Assembly: GCA_947492235.1 (NCBI GenBank)
Contig: CANLLZ010000001.1
Coordinates: 1,550,001 to 1,614,000 of the forward strand
Length of the DNA stretch: 64,000 bases
Origin: an uncultured Altererythrobacter sp.
GTDB taxonomy: Bacteria; Pseudomonadota; Alphaproteobacteria; Sphingomonadales; Sphingomonadaceae
Direction: 5' to 3'
Part shown: one piece after another, positions 17,813-27,218 of the stretch
Numbering within the stretch: position 1 is the first letter of the stretch
Layout: the number at the start of each line of letters is the position of its first letter
Made by a program: the position numbers and the translations under genes
Notes under the pieces: model-generated
Databases searched by the model: none
Told to the model about the DNA's origin: nothing
Seen by the model: only the letters and a program-made list of their open reading frames with translations

Positions 17813-17936
17813 GCATTCCGCGCGCAGGTAATCCCGCATCGCAATTGCATTTACGGCTGTGGAAACACCGCCCCGCCCCATCCCCAGCGCCGCTGCACTG
17901 GTTTAGCCTGATCTGACAGACCAAGAGGTTCCTTCG

Positions 17937-18689
17937 ATGTTTTCCAAATCTGCACGCCGTTTCGGCCCCGCTCTCGCCCTTCCGCTCGCGCTTGCTCTGG
18001 CAGCATGCGGCGACAGCGCCGATGATGCAGCTGTGGTTTCCAGCGAGCCGATTGCGAACATCGCCGCGCCGGAAGGCCAGAGCTGGAGCGAGATGGTTCA
18101 GGTGACAGAGTCTGACGGTTATCTGGTCGGCAATCCGGACGCTCCGATCAAGCTGATGGAATATGCCTCGCTGACCTGCGGCGCCTGCGCCAATTTCACG
18201 CAGACCGCGGCGGAAGAGATCAAGACCGAATATGTCGATACGGGGCGCGTCTCTTACGAGCTGCGTAACCAGATCCACAACGGGATCGACTTGACGATGG
18301 CCGCGCTGGTCCGCTGCGGCAGCCCCGAAAGCTTCCACCCGCTGTCCGAACAGGTGTGGTTGAATTTCGATGAAGTGATGGGCACCGCGCAGCAGGGCGG
18401 CCAGGCTATGGAAGCCGCCATGGCGCGCCCGGAGAACGAGCGTTTTGTCGCTGTGGCGGAGGCTACCGGCCTGCTTGATTTCTTCGCCGCGCGCGGGCTT
18501 AGCCGGGATCAGGCGCGCCAGTGTCTGGCCGATAGCGCCAGCGTGACCGCGATTGCCGAACGCTCCAACGCCCAATCGGCAGAGCTGGATGTGGCCGGCA
18601 CGCCGACGTTCTTCATCAATGGCCGCCAGCTGGACGCCAAGAATTGGGACCAGCTGGAAGTCGCCTTGCAAGAAGCCGGGGCCCGCTAA
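17937..18689 (+). CDS. DsbA-family thiol oxidoreductase, lipoprotein, CGAC type
   Basis: A 250-residue DsbA-like protein with a lipobox LAAC (21-24), so probably lipid-anchored. The redox motif CGAC is at 81-84 (EYASLTCGAC) and the cis-Pro loop is GTPTFFINGRQ. It shares layout and family with the gene just upstream (about 35% similar by eye), but differs in anchor and in the dipeptide between the cysteines, which sets redox potential. Downstream, smc starts 9 bases after its stop. Confidence 0.88.
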   Translation: MFSKSARRFGPALALPLALALAACGDSADDAAVVSSEPIANIAAPEGQSWSEMVQVTESDGYLVGNPDAPIKLMEYASLTCGACANFTQTAAEEIKTEYVDTGRVSYELRNQIHNGIDLTMAALVRCGSPESFHPLSEQVWLNFDEVMGTAQQGGQAMEAAMARPENERFVAVAEATGLLDFFAARGLSRDQARQCLADSASVTAIAERSNAQSAELDVAGTPTFFINGRQLDAKNWDQLEVALQEAGAR

Positions 18690-18698
18690 GATACGCCG

Positions 18699-21600
18699 AT
18701 GCAGATACGCAGGCTCAAGCTCAGTGGTTTCAAGAGCTTTGTCGAGCCTGCCGAACTGCGCGTCGAGCCCGGGCTGACCGGGGTCGTCGGCCCCAATGGC
18801 TGCGGAAAATCGAACCTGCTGGAGGCGATCCGCTGGGTCATGGGCGAAAACTCGCCCAAGTCCATGCGCAGCGGCGGGATGGAAGATGTCATCTTCGCCG
18901 GCACCGAAACGCGGCCGCAGCGTGATTTTGCCGAAGTCGTCCTCAATGCGCTGGATGATGACGGCGAGGAACTGGATGTCACCCGCCGGATAGAGCGCGG
19001 CGCAGGCAGCGCCTACCGCGTCAATGGCCACGATGTGCGGGCGAAGGACGTTGCGCTGACCTTTGCCGATGCCGCCACGGGTGCTCATTCGCCCGCGCTT
19101 GTGAGCCAGGGCAAGATCGCGCAGGTTATCGCGGCCAAGCCTGCCCAGCGCCGCCAGATGCTGGAAGAAGCGGCGGGCATTGCCGGGCTGCATGTCCGGC
19201 GACGCGATGCCGAGAGCAAGCTGCGCCAGACCGAAGCCAATCTCGCTCGGCTGGAAGACCTGATGGCGGGTCTCGACACCCAGATCGCCAGCCTGCGCCG
19301 TCAGGCGAAACAGGCGGAGCGCTACAAAAAGCTGTCAGACCAGATCGCCGTGGCGGAAGGCCGCGTGCTGTTTGCGCGCTGGCGCGATGCGGCTGCGGCG
19401 GCGGAGGCAGCTACCGCTCAGGCACGCGAGGCAGACGCGCAGGTTGCCGCGCTGAAAACGGCTGCCGATGCGGCGCAGAAGGAGCAGCGCGCGGCGGCAG
19501 AGGCGTTGGCCGAAGCGCGCGACGAACTGGCCGACCGGCGCGATGATGCCACAGCCCACGGCCACCGCATGGCGGCCCTGACTACGCAACTGGAAGCAGC
19601 TGAACAACGTCTCGTCGATCTCGACCGCCAGCGCGAACGGCTGGAGGAAGATCGCGGCGAGGCCGACCGTCTGACCCGCGATGCTGCCAAAGCTCTGGCG
19701 CGATTGGAGAAAGAGCTGGCTGAGGGCGAGAAAGCGCTGGCCGATGATGAAGCACGACGCCCCGCCCTCGCCGCCAAGCTGGACGACACCGAGCGTGCCG
19801 GGCGGGCAGGCGAACTGGCGCTGGCCAAGGCGACGGCGGATCATGCCGGGGTCGAGGCCGAATGGCGGGTGGCGGCTGCGGCAATCGAACAGGCCGAGGC
19901 ACGCGTGGCGCGCGTGGCGCAGGAAAGCCAGCGGCAGGCTGAGATGCGCGCTGCCCTCGCCGATGGCGACGACCCCGAAGCTGCAGTGGCTGCGGCGCGC
20001 GAGGCTTCGGAGACCGCGACCGCCGAACTGGAGCGTCTCCGCGCTGCACTGGAAGTGGATCGCGAGCGCAAGGAGACGCTGCAGAACACGCGGGACGAGG
20101 CAGCCAATGCCCTGTCCGCCGCGCAGGCCGATCTGGCGGGGATAGAGCGCGAATATCAGGCGCTGGAGCGCGACCGGGCCGCGCGCGAGAAACAGGCGAA
20201 GGGCCGCACCGGACTTCCGGCTGCGCTCGACAAGGTGCGGGTGGCTCCGGGCTATGAACGCGCGCTCGCCGCTGTGCTGGGCCCTGATGCCAAAGCACCG
20301 CTGGGCCGGCCCGAGGGCGATCCCGAAGGCCGGTTCTGGACCGGCAGCGGCGCGCCTGCACAGGTTGCGGATTCGCTCGCCAGACACGTCACCGATTGCC
20401 CGCCGCAGCTGGCGGCGCGGCTCGCACTGGTCCATGTGGTCGAGGCCGATGACGGGCGCGACCTTGCCCCTGGCGAGTGGCTGGTGACAAATGCCGGAGC
20501 CTTGCGCCGATGGGACGGGCTGATCGCGCGCGGGCAAGGCTCTGCCGAGGCGGCCCGGATGGAGGCGGCGAACCGGCTGGCGGCGCTCGAGGCTGAACTC
20601 CCCGCCTCGCGAGCCGCTCGCGATGCAGCGCAGGCTGCGCAGGCCTCGGCCCAAAGCGAACTCTCGACCTTGCAGCAATCGCTGATCGCTTCGGAACGCG
20701 CGGTCGGACAGGCTGCGGAGGCAGAACGGCAGGCTCTACGCGCCCTCGATCAGGCCGAGGCCGCGGGCGAGCGAATGGCCGCGCGGCTCGCAGAGCTGGA
20801 AAGCGCTGCGACCGATCTGGCCGAGCAGCGCGAGCAAGCGGAGAGCGAGCTCACCGCCGCCAAGGCCGCGCAAACCGCCCTGCCCGATCCCGCCACCGGC
20901 CGCGCCAGGCTGGAAGCCGCGCAGGCCAAGAACGAAGCGGCCCGCTCGGCCATGCAGGCTGCCACTGCTGAGCTCGCCGCACATGATCAGGGCCTGGCCG
21001 TCGCACGCGAGCGGGTTTCCGCCCAGCGCAGCGACATGGCCAATTGGCAGGCGCGTTCGGGAGAGGCGGCGCAACGCCTGTCCGGCATGGAACAGCGCTT
21101 CGAAGAAGTGGCGCAGGAACGCGCCGTCATCGCGGCCAAGCCCGAGGGGCTGGTGCGCGAAATCGAGCAGGGCGATGCGGTCCGCGCACGCCTCGCCGAA
21201 GTGCTGGCCGAGGCGGAAGGCGTAGTCGCCACCGCCGAGGAAGCGGCCCAATCCGCCGACGCCGCCATTGCCGAAGCTGGCGAAGCGCTCGCCACCGCTC
21301 GCGAAACCCGCGCCGGACTGGCCGCACGGGCGGAGAACGAGGAAAGCCGCCGCAGCGATATGGCGCGGCAATCGGGCGAACGCTTTGGCTGCCCGCCGCC
21401 GCTGCTGTCGGACAAGCTTGGCTTCGACGCCGAGGAAGTCGGCCCGCAGGAACGCGAAGGCGAGGAAATGGATCGCCTCTCCACCAGCCGCGAGCGGATC
21501 GGCCCGGTCAATCTGGTCGCTGCGGAGGAGCTGGAGCGGATCGAAAGCGAGCACGGCGCAAATGCTGCCGAGCAGGAAGAACTGGCCGAAGCGGTCAATC

Positions 21601-22121
21601 GCCTGCGCGGCAGCATCGGCAGCCTCAACCGCGAGGGGCGCGAGCGGCTGCGCACGGCATTCGAGCAGGTCGACACCCATTTCCGCCGCCTGTTCACCAA
21701 GCTGTTCGAAGGCGGGCGCGCGCATCTGGCGCTGATCGACAGCGACGATCCGCTCGAAGCCGGCCTCGAAATCTACGCCCAGCCGCCGGGCAAGAAACTG
21801 CAGTCACTGACCCTGCTGTCGGGTGGCGAGCAGGCATTGACCGCCATCGCGCTGATCTTTGCGCTGTTCCTGACCAACCCCGCCCCGATTTGCGTGCTGG
21901 ACGAGGTCGATGCGCCGCTGGATGATGCGAATATCGACCGCTTCTGCGATCTGCTGGACGCGATGGTCCGCGAGACAGATACCCGCTATCTGATCGTGAC
22001 GCACAATGCCGTGACTATGAGCCGCATGCACCGCCTGTTCGGCGTAACCATGGTGGAGCAGGGCGTCAGCCGCCTGGTCAGCGTGAATCTGGGCGAAGCG
22101 GAATTGATGGCGGCGGAATAG
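18699..22121 (+). CDS. smc: Chromosome segregation ATPase SMC
   Basis: The SMC subunit of condensin, organising chromosomes. It has 1140 residues, normal for SMC. The N-terminal head has Walker A GPNGCGKS (31-38) and VMGENSPKSMRSGGMEDVIFAGT. Two long Ala/Glu/Arg-rich coiled coils (about 170-500 and 630-920) flank a hinge near 500-600. The C-terminal head has the signature LLSGGEQALTA (about 1037-1047) and Walker B PICVLDEVDAPLDD (about 1062-1075). Partners ScpA and ScpB are not in the window. It starts 9 bp after the DsbA-like lipoprotein gene, so it may be read from the upstream transcript. Confidence 0.95.
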   Translation: MQIRRLKLSGFKSFVEPAELRVEPGLTGVVGPNGCGKSNLLEAIRWVMGENSPKSMRSGGMEDVIFAGTETRPQRDFAEVVLNALDDDGEELDVTRRIERGAGSAYRVNGHDVRAKDVALTFADAATGAHSPALVSQGKIAQVIAAKPAQRRQMLEEAAGIAGLHVRRRDAESKLRQTEANLARLEDLMAGLDTQIASLRRQAKQAERYKKLSDQIAVAEGRVLFARWRDAAAAAEAATAQAREADAQVAALKTAADAAQKEQRAAAEALAEARDELADRRDDATAHGHRMAALTTQLEAAEQRLVDLDRQRERLEEDRGEADRLTRDAAKALARLEKELAEGEKALADDEARRPALAAKLDDTERAGRAGELALAKATADHAGVEAEWRVAAAAIEQAEARVARVAQESQRQAEMRAALADGDDPEAAVAAAREASETATAELERLRAALEVDRERKETLQNTRDEAANALSAAQADLAGIEREYQALERDRAAREKQAKGRTGLPAALDKVRVAPGYERALAAVLGPDAKAPLGRPEGDPEGRFWTGSGAPAQVADSLARHVTDCPPQLAARLALVHVVEADDGRDLAPGEWLVTNAGALRRWDGLIARGQGSAEAARMEAANRLAALEAELPASRAARDAAQAAQASAQSELSTLQQSLIASERAVGQAAEAERQALRALDQAEAAGERMAARLAELESAATDLAEQREQAESELTAAKAAQTALPDPATGRARLEAAQAKNEAARSAMQAATAELAAHDQGLAVARERVSAQRSDMANWQARSGEAAQRLSGMEQRFEEVAQERAVIAAKPEGLVREIEQGDAVRARLAEVLAEAEGVVATAEEAAQSADAAIAEAGEALATARETRAGLAARAENEESRRSDMARQSGERFGCPPPLLSDKLGFDAEEVGPQEREGEEMDRLSTSRERIGPVNLVAAEELERIESEHGANAAEQEELAEAVNRLRGSIGSLNREGRERLRTAFEQVDTHFRRLFTKLFEGGRAHLALIDSDDPLEAGLEIYAQPPGKKLQSLTLLSGGEQALTAIALIFALFLTNPAPICVLDEVDAPLDDANIDRFCDLLDAMVRETDTRYLIVTHNAVTMSRMHRLFGVTMVEQGVSRLVSVNLGEAELMAAE

Positions 22122-22143
22122 CCGCGCACAGAGCCAGCCGCAT

Positions 22144-22716
22144 TTACGCAGCGATAGCCGCTTCCAACCGCGCACGGATATCGCGCAATTCGGCAACAAC
22201 CTCCGATACCCTCGTATCCGTATTGGCGGCGGCAGAGCGCGGCGCGCGTTCGATAGCCCCCTCGGACAATCCCAGCGGAGTATCTGCCACAGGAGCACGC
22301 TCGGTCTTGGCAGAAGGCGCGATGGCCTCGGGCAACGCCGCCTCTTCTATTGTGTCTTCCTCCTCAACCACAGTGTGTGACTCAGGCTCGGTCATAGCCT
22401 CGGTTCCGGCGCCGGCTTCTTCTGTTCCATCACTGCCCGAAACTTCCGCCAATTCAGCCCGTCCTTCTTCGATTGCCGCGCGCGCGCCCTTGATGGTGTA
22501 GCCTTCCACATTGACGAGGCGGTTGATCGTTTCGATCAGCGCGACATCTTCGGGGCGATAATAGCGGCGATTGCCACTGCGTTTCAGCGGTTCAAGCGTG
22601 GGGAATTGTTCTTCCCAATACCGCAGCACATGGGGTTTGATATCCAGCGCATTCCCGACTTCGCCAATCGTGCGGAGGGCCCCCGCATCCTTACCGTCAC
22701 CGAATTGCGCCGCCAT
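22144..22716 (-). CDS. MerR-family transcriptional regulator
   Basis: A 190-residue regulator with an N-terminal MerR winged HTH (residues about 13-80: LRTIGEVGNALDIKPHVLRYWEEQF then a NRRYYRPEDVALIETINRL wing). The C-terminal half is acidic and low complexity, with no metal-binding cysteines, so it is not a metal sensor of the classic type. ATG 22716 has GAGGGG eight bases upstream; a GTG one codon earlier is also possible. It follows ihfA by a few bases, the standard alphaproteobacterial plsX-fabH-ihfA-merR order. Confidence 0.9.
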   Translation of the reverse strand: MAAQFGDGKDAGALRTIGEVGNALDIKPHVLRYWEEQFPTLEPLKRSGNRRYYRPEDVALIETINRLVNVEGYTIKGARAAIEEGRAELAEVSGSDGTEEAGAGTEAMTEPESHTVVEEEDTIEEAALPEAIAPSAKTERAPVADTPLGLSEGAIERAPRSAAANTDTRVSEVVAELRDIRARLEAAIAA

Positions 22717-22720
22717 CACA

Positions 22721-23020
22721 TTATCCCCTCGCTATGCGTTCCTTCAGCAGCTGGCTTGCGCGGAAGGTCATCACCCGCCTTGGCGTAATCGGCACTTCTA
22801 CCCCGGTCTTGGGATTGCGGCCGATCCGCTCTTTCTTGTCGCGCAGAATGAAGCTGCCAAACCCTGAAATCTTGACGTTCTGGCCATCTTTCATGGCCGA
22901 GCACATATGCTCCAGAATCGACTCGACCAGATCGAGCGATTCAGCACGGCTGAAGCCCATCTTGCGGTTAATCGTTTCCGCCAAATCCGCACGGGTCAAA
23001 GTTCCCACCGAACGCGCCAT
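22721..23020 (-). CDS. ihfA: Integration host factor alpha subunit
   Basis: A 99-residue HU/IHF-type DNA-bending protein, the alpha partner of the IHF heterodimer. The DNA-binding arm region [23 protein letters not shown] followed by [14 protein letters not shown] is diagnostic, with the intercalating proline in the GRNPKTG loop. It is near-perfect in length. It sits between fabH and merR on the minus strand. IHF helps replication, recombination and sigma-54 promoters. Confidence 0.95.
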   Translation of the reverse strand: MARSVGTLTRADLAETINRKMGFSRAESLDLVESILEHMCSAMKDGQNVKISGFGSFILRDKKERIGRNPKTGVEVPITPRRVMTFRASQLLKERIARG

Positions 23021-23147
23021 GCCAATCTCCTATCACACCGGTGCGACCCGAATGTGTTGCAGTGCGAAAAACCTAACCTTTTCTGTGTTTCGACGCAATG
23101 CCGCCGCGGTTACGCCGCTGGAAAAAGCAAGCGCGCCGGGGATAGGG

Positions 23148-24113
23148 TCACAACCGCATCAGGCTGGCACCCCAGGTAAAGCCGCCGCCCATTGCCTCGA
23201 ACATGACCAGCGAACCGTCCTGAATCCGCCCGTCGCGCCGCGCCGTATCGAACGCCAGCGGTACCGAGGCGGCCGATGTATTGGCGTGGCTGTCGACCGT
23301 TACGATTACCTTTTCCGCCGGCAGGCCCAGCTTGCGCGCGGTTGCGTCCAGAATGCGGGCATTGGCCTGATGAGGCACGACCCAGTCGATATCTTCTGCC
23401 GAAATGCCAGCATCTTCAATCACTTCGCGCAGGACACTGGCCAGATTGACCACCGCATGGCGGAACACCTCGGGCCCCCTCATGCGCAGATGGCCGACCG
23501 TCTGCGTGGTCGAAGGCCCGCCATCGACATAGAGCAAATCGTGCTGGCCACCGTCGGCATGCAGGCGCGAGGTGATAAGGCCCCGGTCGCTTTCCTCGCC
23601 CTCCTCGGCCTCCAGCACCATGGCCCCGGCCCCGTCCCCGAACAGCACGCATGTGGTCCGGTCTTCCCAGTCGAGAATGCGGCTAAAAGTTTCCGCCCCG
23701 ATCACCAGAGCGCGCGTCGCCATGCCGGTCTTGAGCAGCGAATCGGCTGTGGCCAGCGCATAGAGGAACCCCGAACACACCGCCTGAACATCGAAAGCGA
23801 TACCGCCGGTGCACCCGAGTGCCGCCTGCACTTTCGTGGCGGTGGCGGGGAAGGTGTTGTCGGGTGTGGCCGTGGCCAGAATGATCAGATCGATCTCGGC
23901 CGCGTCCATTCCGGCATCGGCCAGAGCCGCACGCGAGGCGTCGATCGCGAGGCTGGCGGTGGTCTCGTCCTCGCTCGCGATATAGCGCTGGCGAATTCCG
24001 GTCCGCTCGACGATCCATTCGTCACTGGTGTCGACTGTTTCCGCCAGCTTCGCATTCGGGACGACCCGTGCCGGAAGCGCAGAGCCGCTGCCGCGAAACA
24101 CGGAGCGGATCAT
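23148..24113 (-). CDS. fabH: Beta-ketoacyl-ACP synthase III
   Basis: Starts fatty-acid chains by condensing an acyl-CoA with malonyl-ACP. It has 321 residues. The catalytic triad is visible: Cys113 in AVCSGFL, His in VPHQANARI and Asn in [20 protein letters not shown] closes the C-terminus. ATG 24113 ([10 protein letters not shown]) is used; it overlaps the plsX stop as ATGA, so the two are translationally coupled. Confidence 0.96.
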   Translation of the reverse strand: MIRSVFRGSGSALPARVVPNAKLAETVDTSDEWIVERTGIRQRYIASEDETTASLAIDASRAALADAGMDAAEIDLIILATATPDNTFPATATKVQAALGCTGGIAFDVQAVCSGFLYALATADSLLKTGMATRALVIGAETFSRILDWEDRTTCVLFGDGAGAMVLEAEEGEESDRGLITSRLHADGGQHDLLYVDGGPSTTQTVGHLRMRGPEVFRHAVVNLASVLREVIEDAGISAEDIDWVVPHQANARILDATARKLGLPAEKVIVTVDSHANTSAASVPLAFDTARRDGRIQDGSLVMFEAMGGGFTWGASLMRL

Positions 24114-25195
24114 GAAGTGCTTTCGCCCGAAACGGGATCGGCTTCCGGCTGGGCGGGTGCCGTTCCGGCCCACATGCGCGCATCGAGCTCGCCCAGATCA
24201 TGCGAGATCCGCTCGGTCAGCTTGTTTTCCAGCAGCCGGGCCGCGACGGCGACCGCATTGGCCACCCCGTCCGCCGTGGCGCTGCCATGGCTTTTCACCA
24301 CCACACCGTTCAGGCCGAGGAAAACCGCGCCGTTGTGCTGGTTCGGGTCGAGATGATGGCGGAGCAATTCGGTCGCCGGGCGCGAGACCAGAAACCCGAT
24401 CTTCGAGCGCAGCGAGCTGGTGAATGCGCTTTTCAGCAAATCCGTGACAAACCGCGCAGCGCCTTCGATGGCCTTCAGCGCAATGTTGCCGGAGAACCCG
24501 TCGGTCACCACCACATCGACTTCGCCGCGGTTGATCTTGTCGCTTTCGATGAAACCGTCAAAGCTCATATCGAGTGCGCTTGCATCCTGCAGCTGGGTAG
24601 CGGCGTCGCGCAGCGCATCGGTGCCCTTGATATCCTCGGTACCGATATTCAGCAGGCGGACGCGCGGCTTCTGACGGCCCGTCAGGATGCGCGAATAGGC
24701 CGCGCCCATCACGGCGAACTGCACCAGATTGCGGGTATCGGCTTCGGTATTCGCGCCGAGGTCCAACATGACCACGTCGTCTTCTTCGAGCGTGGGCATG
24801 ACCCCTGCCAGCGCCGGGCGGTCGATCCCCGGCATGGTGCGCAGGGCCAGCTTGCTCATCGCCATAAGCGCGCCGGTATTGCCCGCGCTGACAGCAGCGC
24901 CGGCATCGCCCTGCTTCACCGCGTTGACGGCCAGACCCATGCTGGTGGTCTTGGCGCGGCGCAGGGCCTGGGTCGGCTTCTCGTCGCCGCCCACGACATC
25001 GTCGCAATGCAGTATTTCACTGGCCGAGCGCAGATTGGGATGCGCCTTCAACGCTTCCTCGATCCGGGCGCTGTCCCCGACCAGCAGGAACTGGAACTTG
25101 TCGTGGCGACGGCGGGCCTCTGCCGCGCCGTCGATCATCACGCGCACGCCCTCATCGCCGCCCATCGCATCTACGGCGATACGCGGCAGGGTCAT
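24110..25195 (-). CDS. plsX: Phosphate acyltransferase PlsX
   Basis: Makes acyl-phosphate from acyl-ACP for phospholipid synthesis. It has 361 residues, starting [14 protein letters not shown], which is the family N-terminus; further tags are [28 protein letters not shown] and [17 protein letters not shown]. Start ATG 25195 has GGAGAG at the right spacing. It lies 48 bp downstream of rpmF and overlaps fabH. A C-terminal tail of about 15 residues is variable. Confidence 0.96.
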   Translation of the reverse strand: MTLPRIAVDAMGGDEGVRVMIDGAAEARRRHDKFQFLLVGDSARIEEALKAHPNLRSASEILHCDDVVGGDEKPTQALRRAKTTSMGLAVNAVKQGDAGAAVSAGNTGALMAMSKLALRTMPGIDRPALAGVMPTLEEDDVVMLDLGANTEADTRNLVQFAVMGAAYSRILTGRQKPRVRLLNIGTEDIKGTDALRDAATQLQDASALDMSFDGFIESDKINRGEVDVVVTDGFSGNIALKAIEGAARFVTDLLKSAFTSSLRSKIGFLVSRPATELLRHHLDPNQHNGAVFLGLNGVVVKSHGSATADGVANAVAVAARLLENKLTERISHDLGELDARMWAGTAPAQPEADPVSGESTS

Positions 25196-25243
25196 GACAC
25201 TCTCCAATTAACCGTGATACCAGGCCTGCATCGCAGACACTAA

Positions 25244-25423
25244 TTACATGCTGGGCGCGATGACTTCACGGCCATTGTAGAATCCGCAATGCGGGCAAAG
25301 ATTGTGCGGACGCTTGAGCTCGCCGCAATTGTTGCACTCGTGATGTGCCTCAACCTTCAGCGAATCATGCGCGCGCCGATTGCCACGGCGATGGGGGGAA
25401 ACTTTTCTTTTTGGGACAGCCAT
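25244..25423 (-). CDS. rpmF: 50S ribosomal protein L32
   Basis: A 59-residue basic ribosomal protein. It opens [20 protein letters not shown], the L32 N-terminus, and carries a zinc ribbon with Cys30, Cys33, Cys43 and Cys46 (CNNC ... CPHC). AGGAACGG precedes the ATG at 25423. It heads the rpmF-plsX-fabH-ihfA-merR operon, the usual alphaproteobacterial arrangement that couples ribosome and lipid synthesis genes. Confidence 0.96.
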   Translation of the reverse strand: MAVPKRKVSPHRRGNRRAHDSLKVEAHHECNNCGELKRPHNLCPHCGFYNGREVIAPSM

Positions 25424-25592
25424 CTCGGCACCGTTCCTAAAATTATCAAACTGTTGCGGGGCCGTATCTAGGCGAAGGCTCGCACGGGCACAACCGGTAA
25501 GGGAAGCGCAAGGGCGGGACCGTCGATCTGGCGGCGAAGGCGCGGCCTATATGCAGGTTTGCCGCGCGTTGCAACCACTGTGCGTAGTCTTC
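25424..25592. other. Intergenic leader region of the rpmF operon
   Basis: This 169 bp stretch upstream of rpmF has no gene. On the minus strand an AT-rich patch (AGTTTGATAATTTTAGGA) directly precedes the rpmF ribosome site and could hold a -10 element, but I cannot pair it with a clear -35. The rest is GC-rich and featureless, up to the palindromic element starting at 25593. Confidence 0.4.
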
Positions 25593-25859
25593 AGGCCGCG
25601 TGGGCATATTCCGTATGGTCACGGTCAGACGAGAAACCGCCAGTTCAAGAAATGAGGACGCGGGACATGCCGGGCATATTCAAGGACGAGTGACCCGGAA
25701 ATGGCGATTTCTCGTCTGACCCCGCAGGGGTTCGGCCCCAATCCGCCCTCGCGGCGTTGCGCGCGCTTGAAAGTGCGATGCACTTCCTGCACGCACGCGC
25801 CTTGCGAAGTCAGATTGGGGCACGAACCGTGATCCATACGGAATATGTCCACGCGGCCT
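25593..25859. repeat. 267 bp nested palindromic element (MITE-like)
   Basis: An intergenic element bounded by inverted repeats: 25593-25625 (AGGCCGCGTGGGCATATTCC...) and 25826-25859, which match over about 33 bases with one substitution and one inserted base. Inside are two further hairpins: 25626-25642 with 25702-25718 (CAGACGAGAAACCGCCA, one mismatch) and 25729-25743 with 25813-25828 (GGTTCGGCCCCAATC, one extra base). The last encloses a small AAGTGC/GCACTT palindrome. GGGCATATTC also recurs directly at 25602 and 25672. No ORF of coding character and no transposase is present. Non-autonomous mobile element is an inference. Confidence 0.65.
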
Positions 25860-25891
25860 AGCCGCGCAGACGAAACGAAGGGGAAATACCG

Positions 25892-26290
25892 ATGGGCTTT
25901 ATCTTGCCGACGACACTGGCTCTGGTGGCTGCCGCCGCCCTCACCAATATCTGGCTCAGCATCCGGATCGGGGCCATCCGCCGGGCGCACAGCATCTCTG
26001 TCGGCGATGGCGGGAACGAAGCGCTGTCCCGCCGCATGCGCGCCCAGCTCAATTTTGCCGAGAACACACCCATCGTCCTGATTCTGGTCGCGGCCATTGA
26101 ATTGACGGCCAAGGGCGGCCTGTGGCTGCCATGGGTCGCGCTGATCTACGCCGTGGGCCGCGTGCTGCACGGCTTCGGCATGGATGGCGGCGGTCTGTCA
26201 TGGGGCCGGACGGTCGGCACGATCGTGACGCTGCTGGTGCAGCTCGGGCTGGCGATCTTCGCCGCGCTGGTGGCGATGCGGGTTTTGTAA
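25892..26290 (+). CDS. MAPEG-family membrane protein
   Basis: A 132-residue protein with four transmembrane helices. The segment NFAENTPIVLILVAAIELT after RRMRAQ is the MAPEG (membrane-associated eicosanoid/glutathione metabolism) signature, as in small bacterial YecN-like proteins. A glutathione-linked role is known for some relatives but not shown here. GAAGGGGAAATACCG precedes ATG 25892. It follows the palindromic element by 32 bp. Confidence 0.85.
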   Translation: MGFILPTTLALVAAAALTNIWLSIRIGAIRRAHSISVGDGGNEALSRRMRAQLNFAENTPIVLILVAAIELTAKGGLWLPWVALIYAVGRVLHGFGMDGGGLSWGRTVGTIVTLLVQLGLAIFAALVAMRVL

Positions 26291-26435
26291 TCCTCCCCTC
26301 TTGGGGAGGGGGACCGCTTGCGCAGCAAGGGGTGGAGGGGCACCGGCAGCATTGTTCCCTGCCTCTGGTTTCTTATTGACCTAAGATGCCCCTCCACCAT
26401 CCTGCGGATGGTCCCCCTCCCCGTGCCGGGGAGGA
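26291..26435. repeat. C/G-rich intergenic palindromic repeat
   Basis: Two arms: 26292-26340, with its own CCTCCCC/GGGGAGGGGG hairpin, then GTGGAGGGGC; and 26388-26435, beginning GCCCCTCCACCATCC and ending CCCTCCCCGTGCCGGGGAGG. The arms are imperfect inverted copies of each other around a short AT-richer centre. A similar CCCCTCCCCTCGGGGAGGGG hairpin recurs at 53051-53070. Such repeats are common between genes in alphaproteobacteria. It lies between convergent genes and may also end transcription. Confidence 0.6.
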
Positions 26436-26504
26436 TCAACGAGAACACATCCGTGTCGACCTCGGCACCAGCCCGCAAGGATCGGACGGATGTCCGATCC
26501 GCAC

Positions 26505-27170
26505 CTAAGAAAGCGCGTAATCGCTCACAAACGCATTCGTTTTGCGTTCCTGACCGAACGTGCTCGTCGGTCCGTGGCCCGGGATAAACGTCACGTCATC
26601 ACCCAGCGGCCATAGCTTCTGGGTGATCGCGTCGATCAGGTCCTGGTGATTGCCCATAGGGAAGTCGGTCCGGCCGATGCTGCCTTGGAATATCACGTCG
26701 CCGACCACGGCAAACTTGCTGGGGCGGTGGAAGAAGATGACGTGGCCGGGCGTGTGGCCAGGGCAGTGGACGACTTCCAGCTCCAGCTCGCCGACGGTTA
26801 CGGTGTCGCCATCGTCCAGCCAGCGGTCGGGCTCAAACACTTCGCCGCGAATGCCGTATTTTGCGCCGTCTTCGGCCAGCCGGTCGATCCAGAACCGGTC
26901 GGCCTCGTGCGGGCCTTCGATTGTCAGGCCGAGTTCCTTCGCCAGAATGCCCGCTTCGCCGCAATGGTCGATATGGCCGTGGGTGATGAGGATCTTCTCC
27001 AACTCGACGCCGGTTTTCGCAACACCCGCCTTCAGCTTCTCCAGATCGCCGCCCGGATCGATCAGCGCGCCCTTATTGGTGGCGGTGCACCAGATCAGCG
27101 AGCAGTTCTGCTGCAGCGGCGTGACGGGAATGATGCCCGCTTTCATCGGCGGCGTTGTTTTGTCGGTCAT
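26505..27170 (-). CDS. MBL-fold hydrolase, glyoxalase II-like
   Basis: A 221-residue metallo-beta-lactamase-fold hydrolase. The metal motif THGHIDHCG (H-X-H-X-D-H) is complete, with further ligands in CPGHTPGHV, VVGDVIFQGSIGRTDF and FIPGHGPTS. This matches the short YcbL-like glyoxalase II group that hydrolyses S-lactoylglutathione or similar thioesters. ATG 27170 is chosen, with TTAAGG upstream; a longer in-frame start lacks support. It is the last gene of a minus-strand stretch. Confidence 0.88.
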   Translation of the reverse strand: MTDKTTPPMKAGIIPVTPLQQNCSLIWCTATNKGALIDPGGDLEKLKAGVAKTGVELEKILITHGHIDHCGEAGILAKELGLTIEGPHEADRFWIDRLAEDGAKYGIRGEVFEPDRWLDDGDTVTVGELELEVVHCPGHTPGHVIFFHRPSKFAVVGDVIFQGSIGRTDFPMGNHQDLIDAITQKLWPLGDDVTFIPGHGPTSTFGQERKTNAFVSDYALS

Positions 27171-27218
27171 GGCCTTAATGTGCGCATGGTCCCACACGAA
27201 GGCAAGCAAGTAACCCGC

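Noticed and set aside
17736-19193. Long minus-strand frame opposite the DsbA-like lipoprotein and smc
   Set aside because: Antisense to two strong genes, no ribosome site and no domain.
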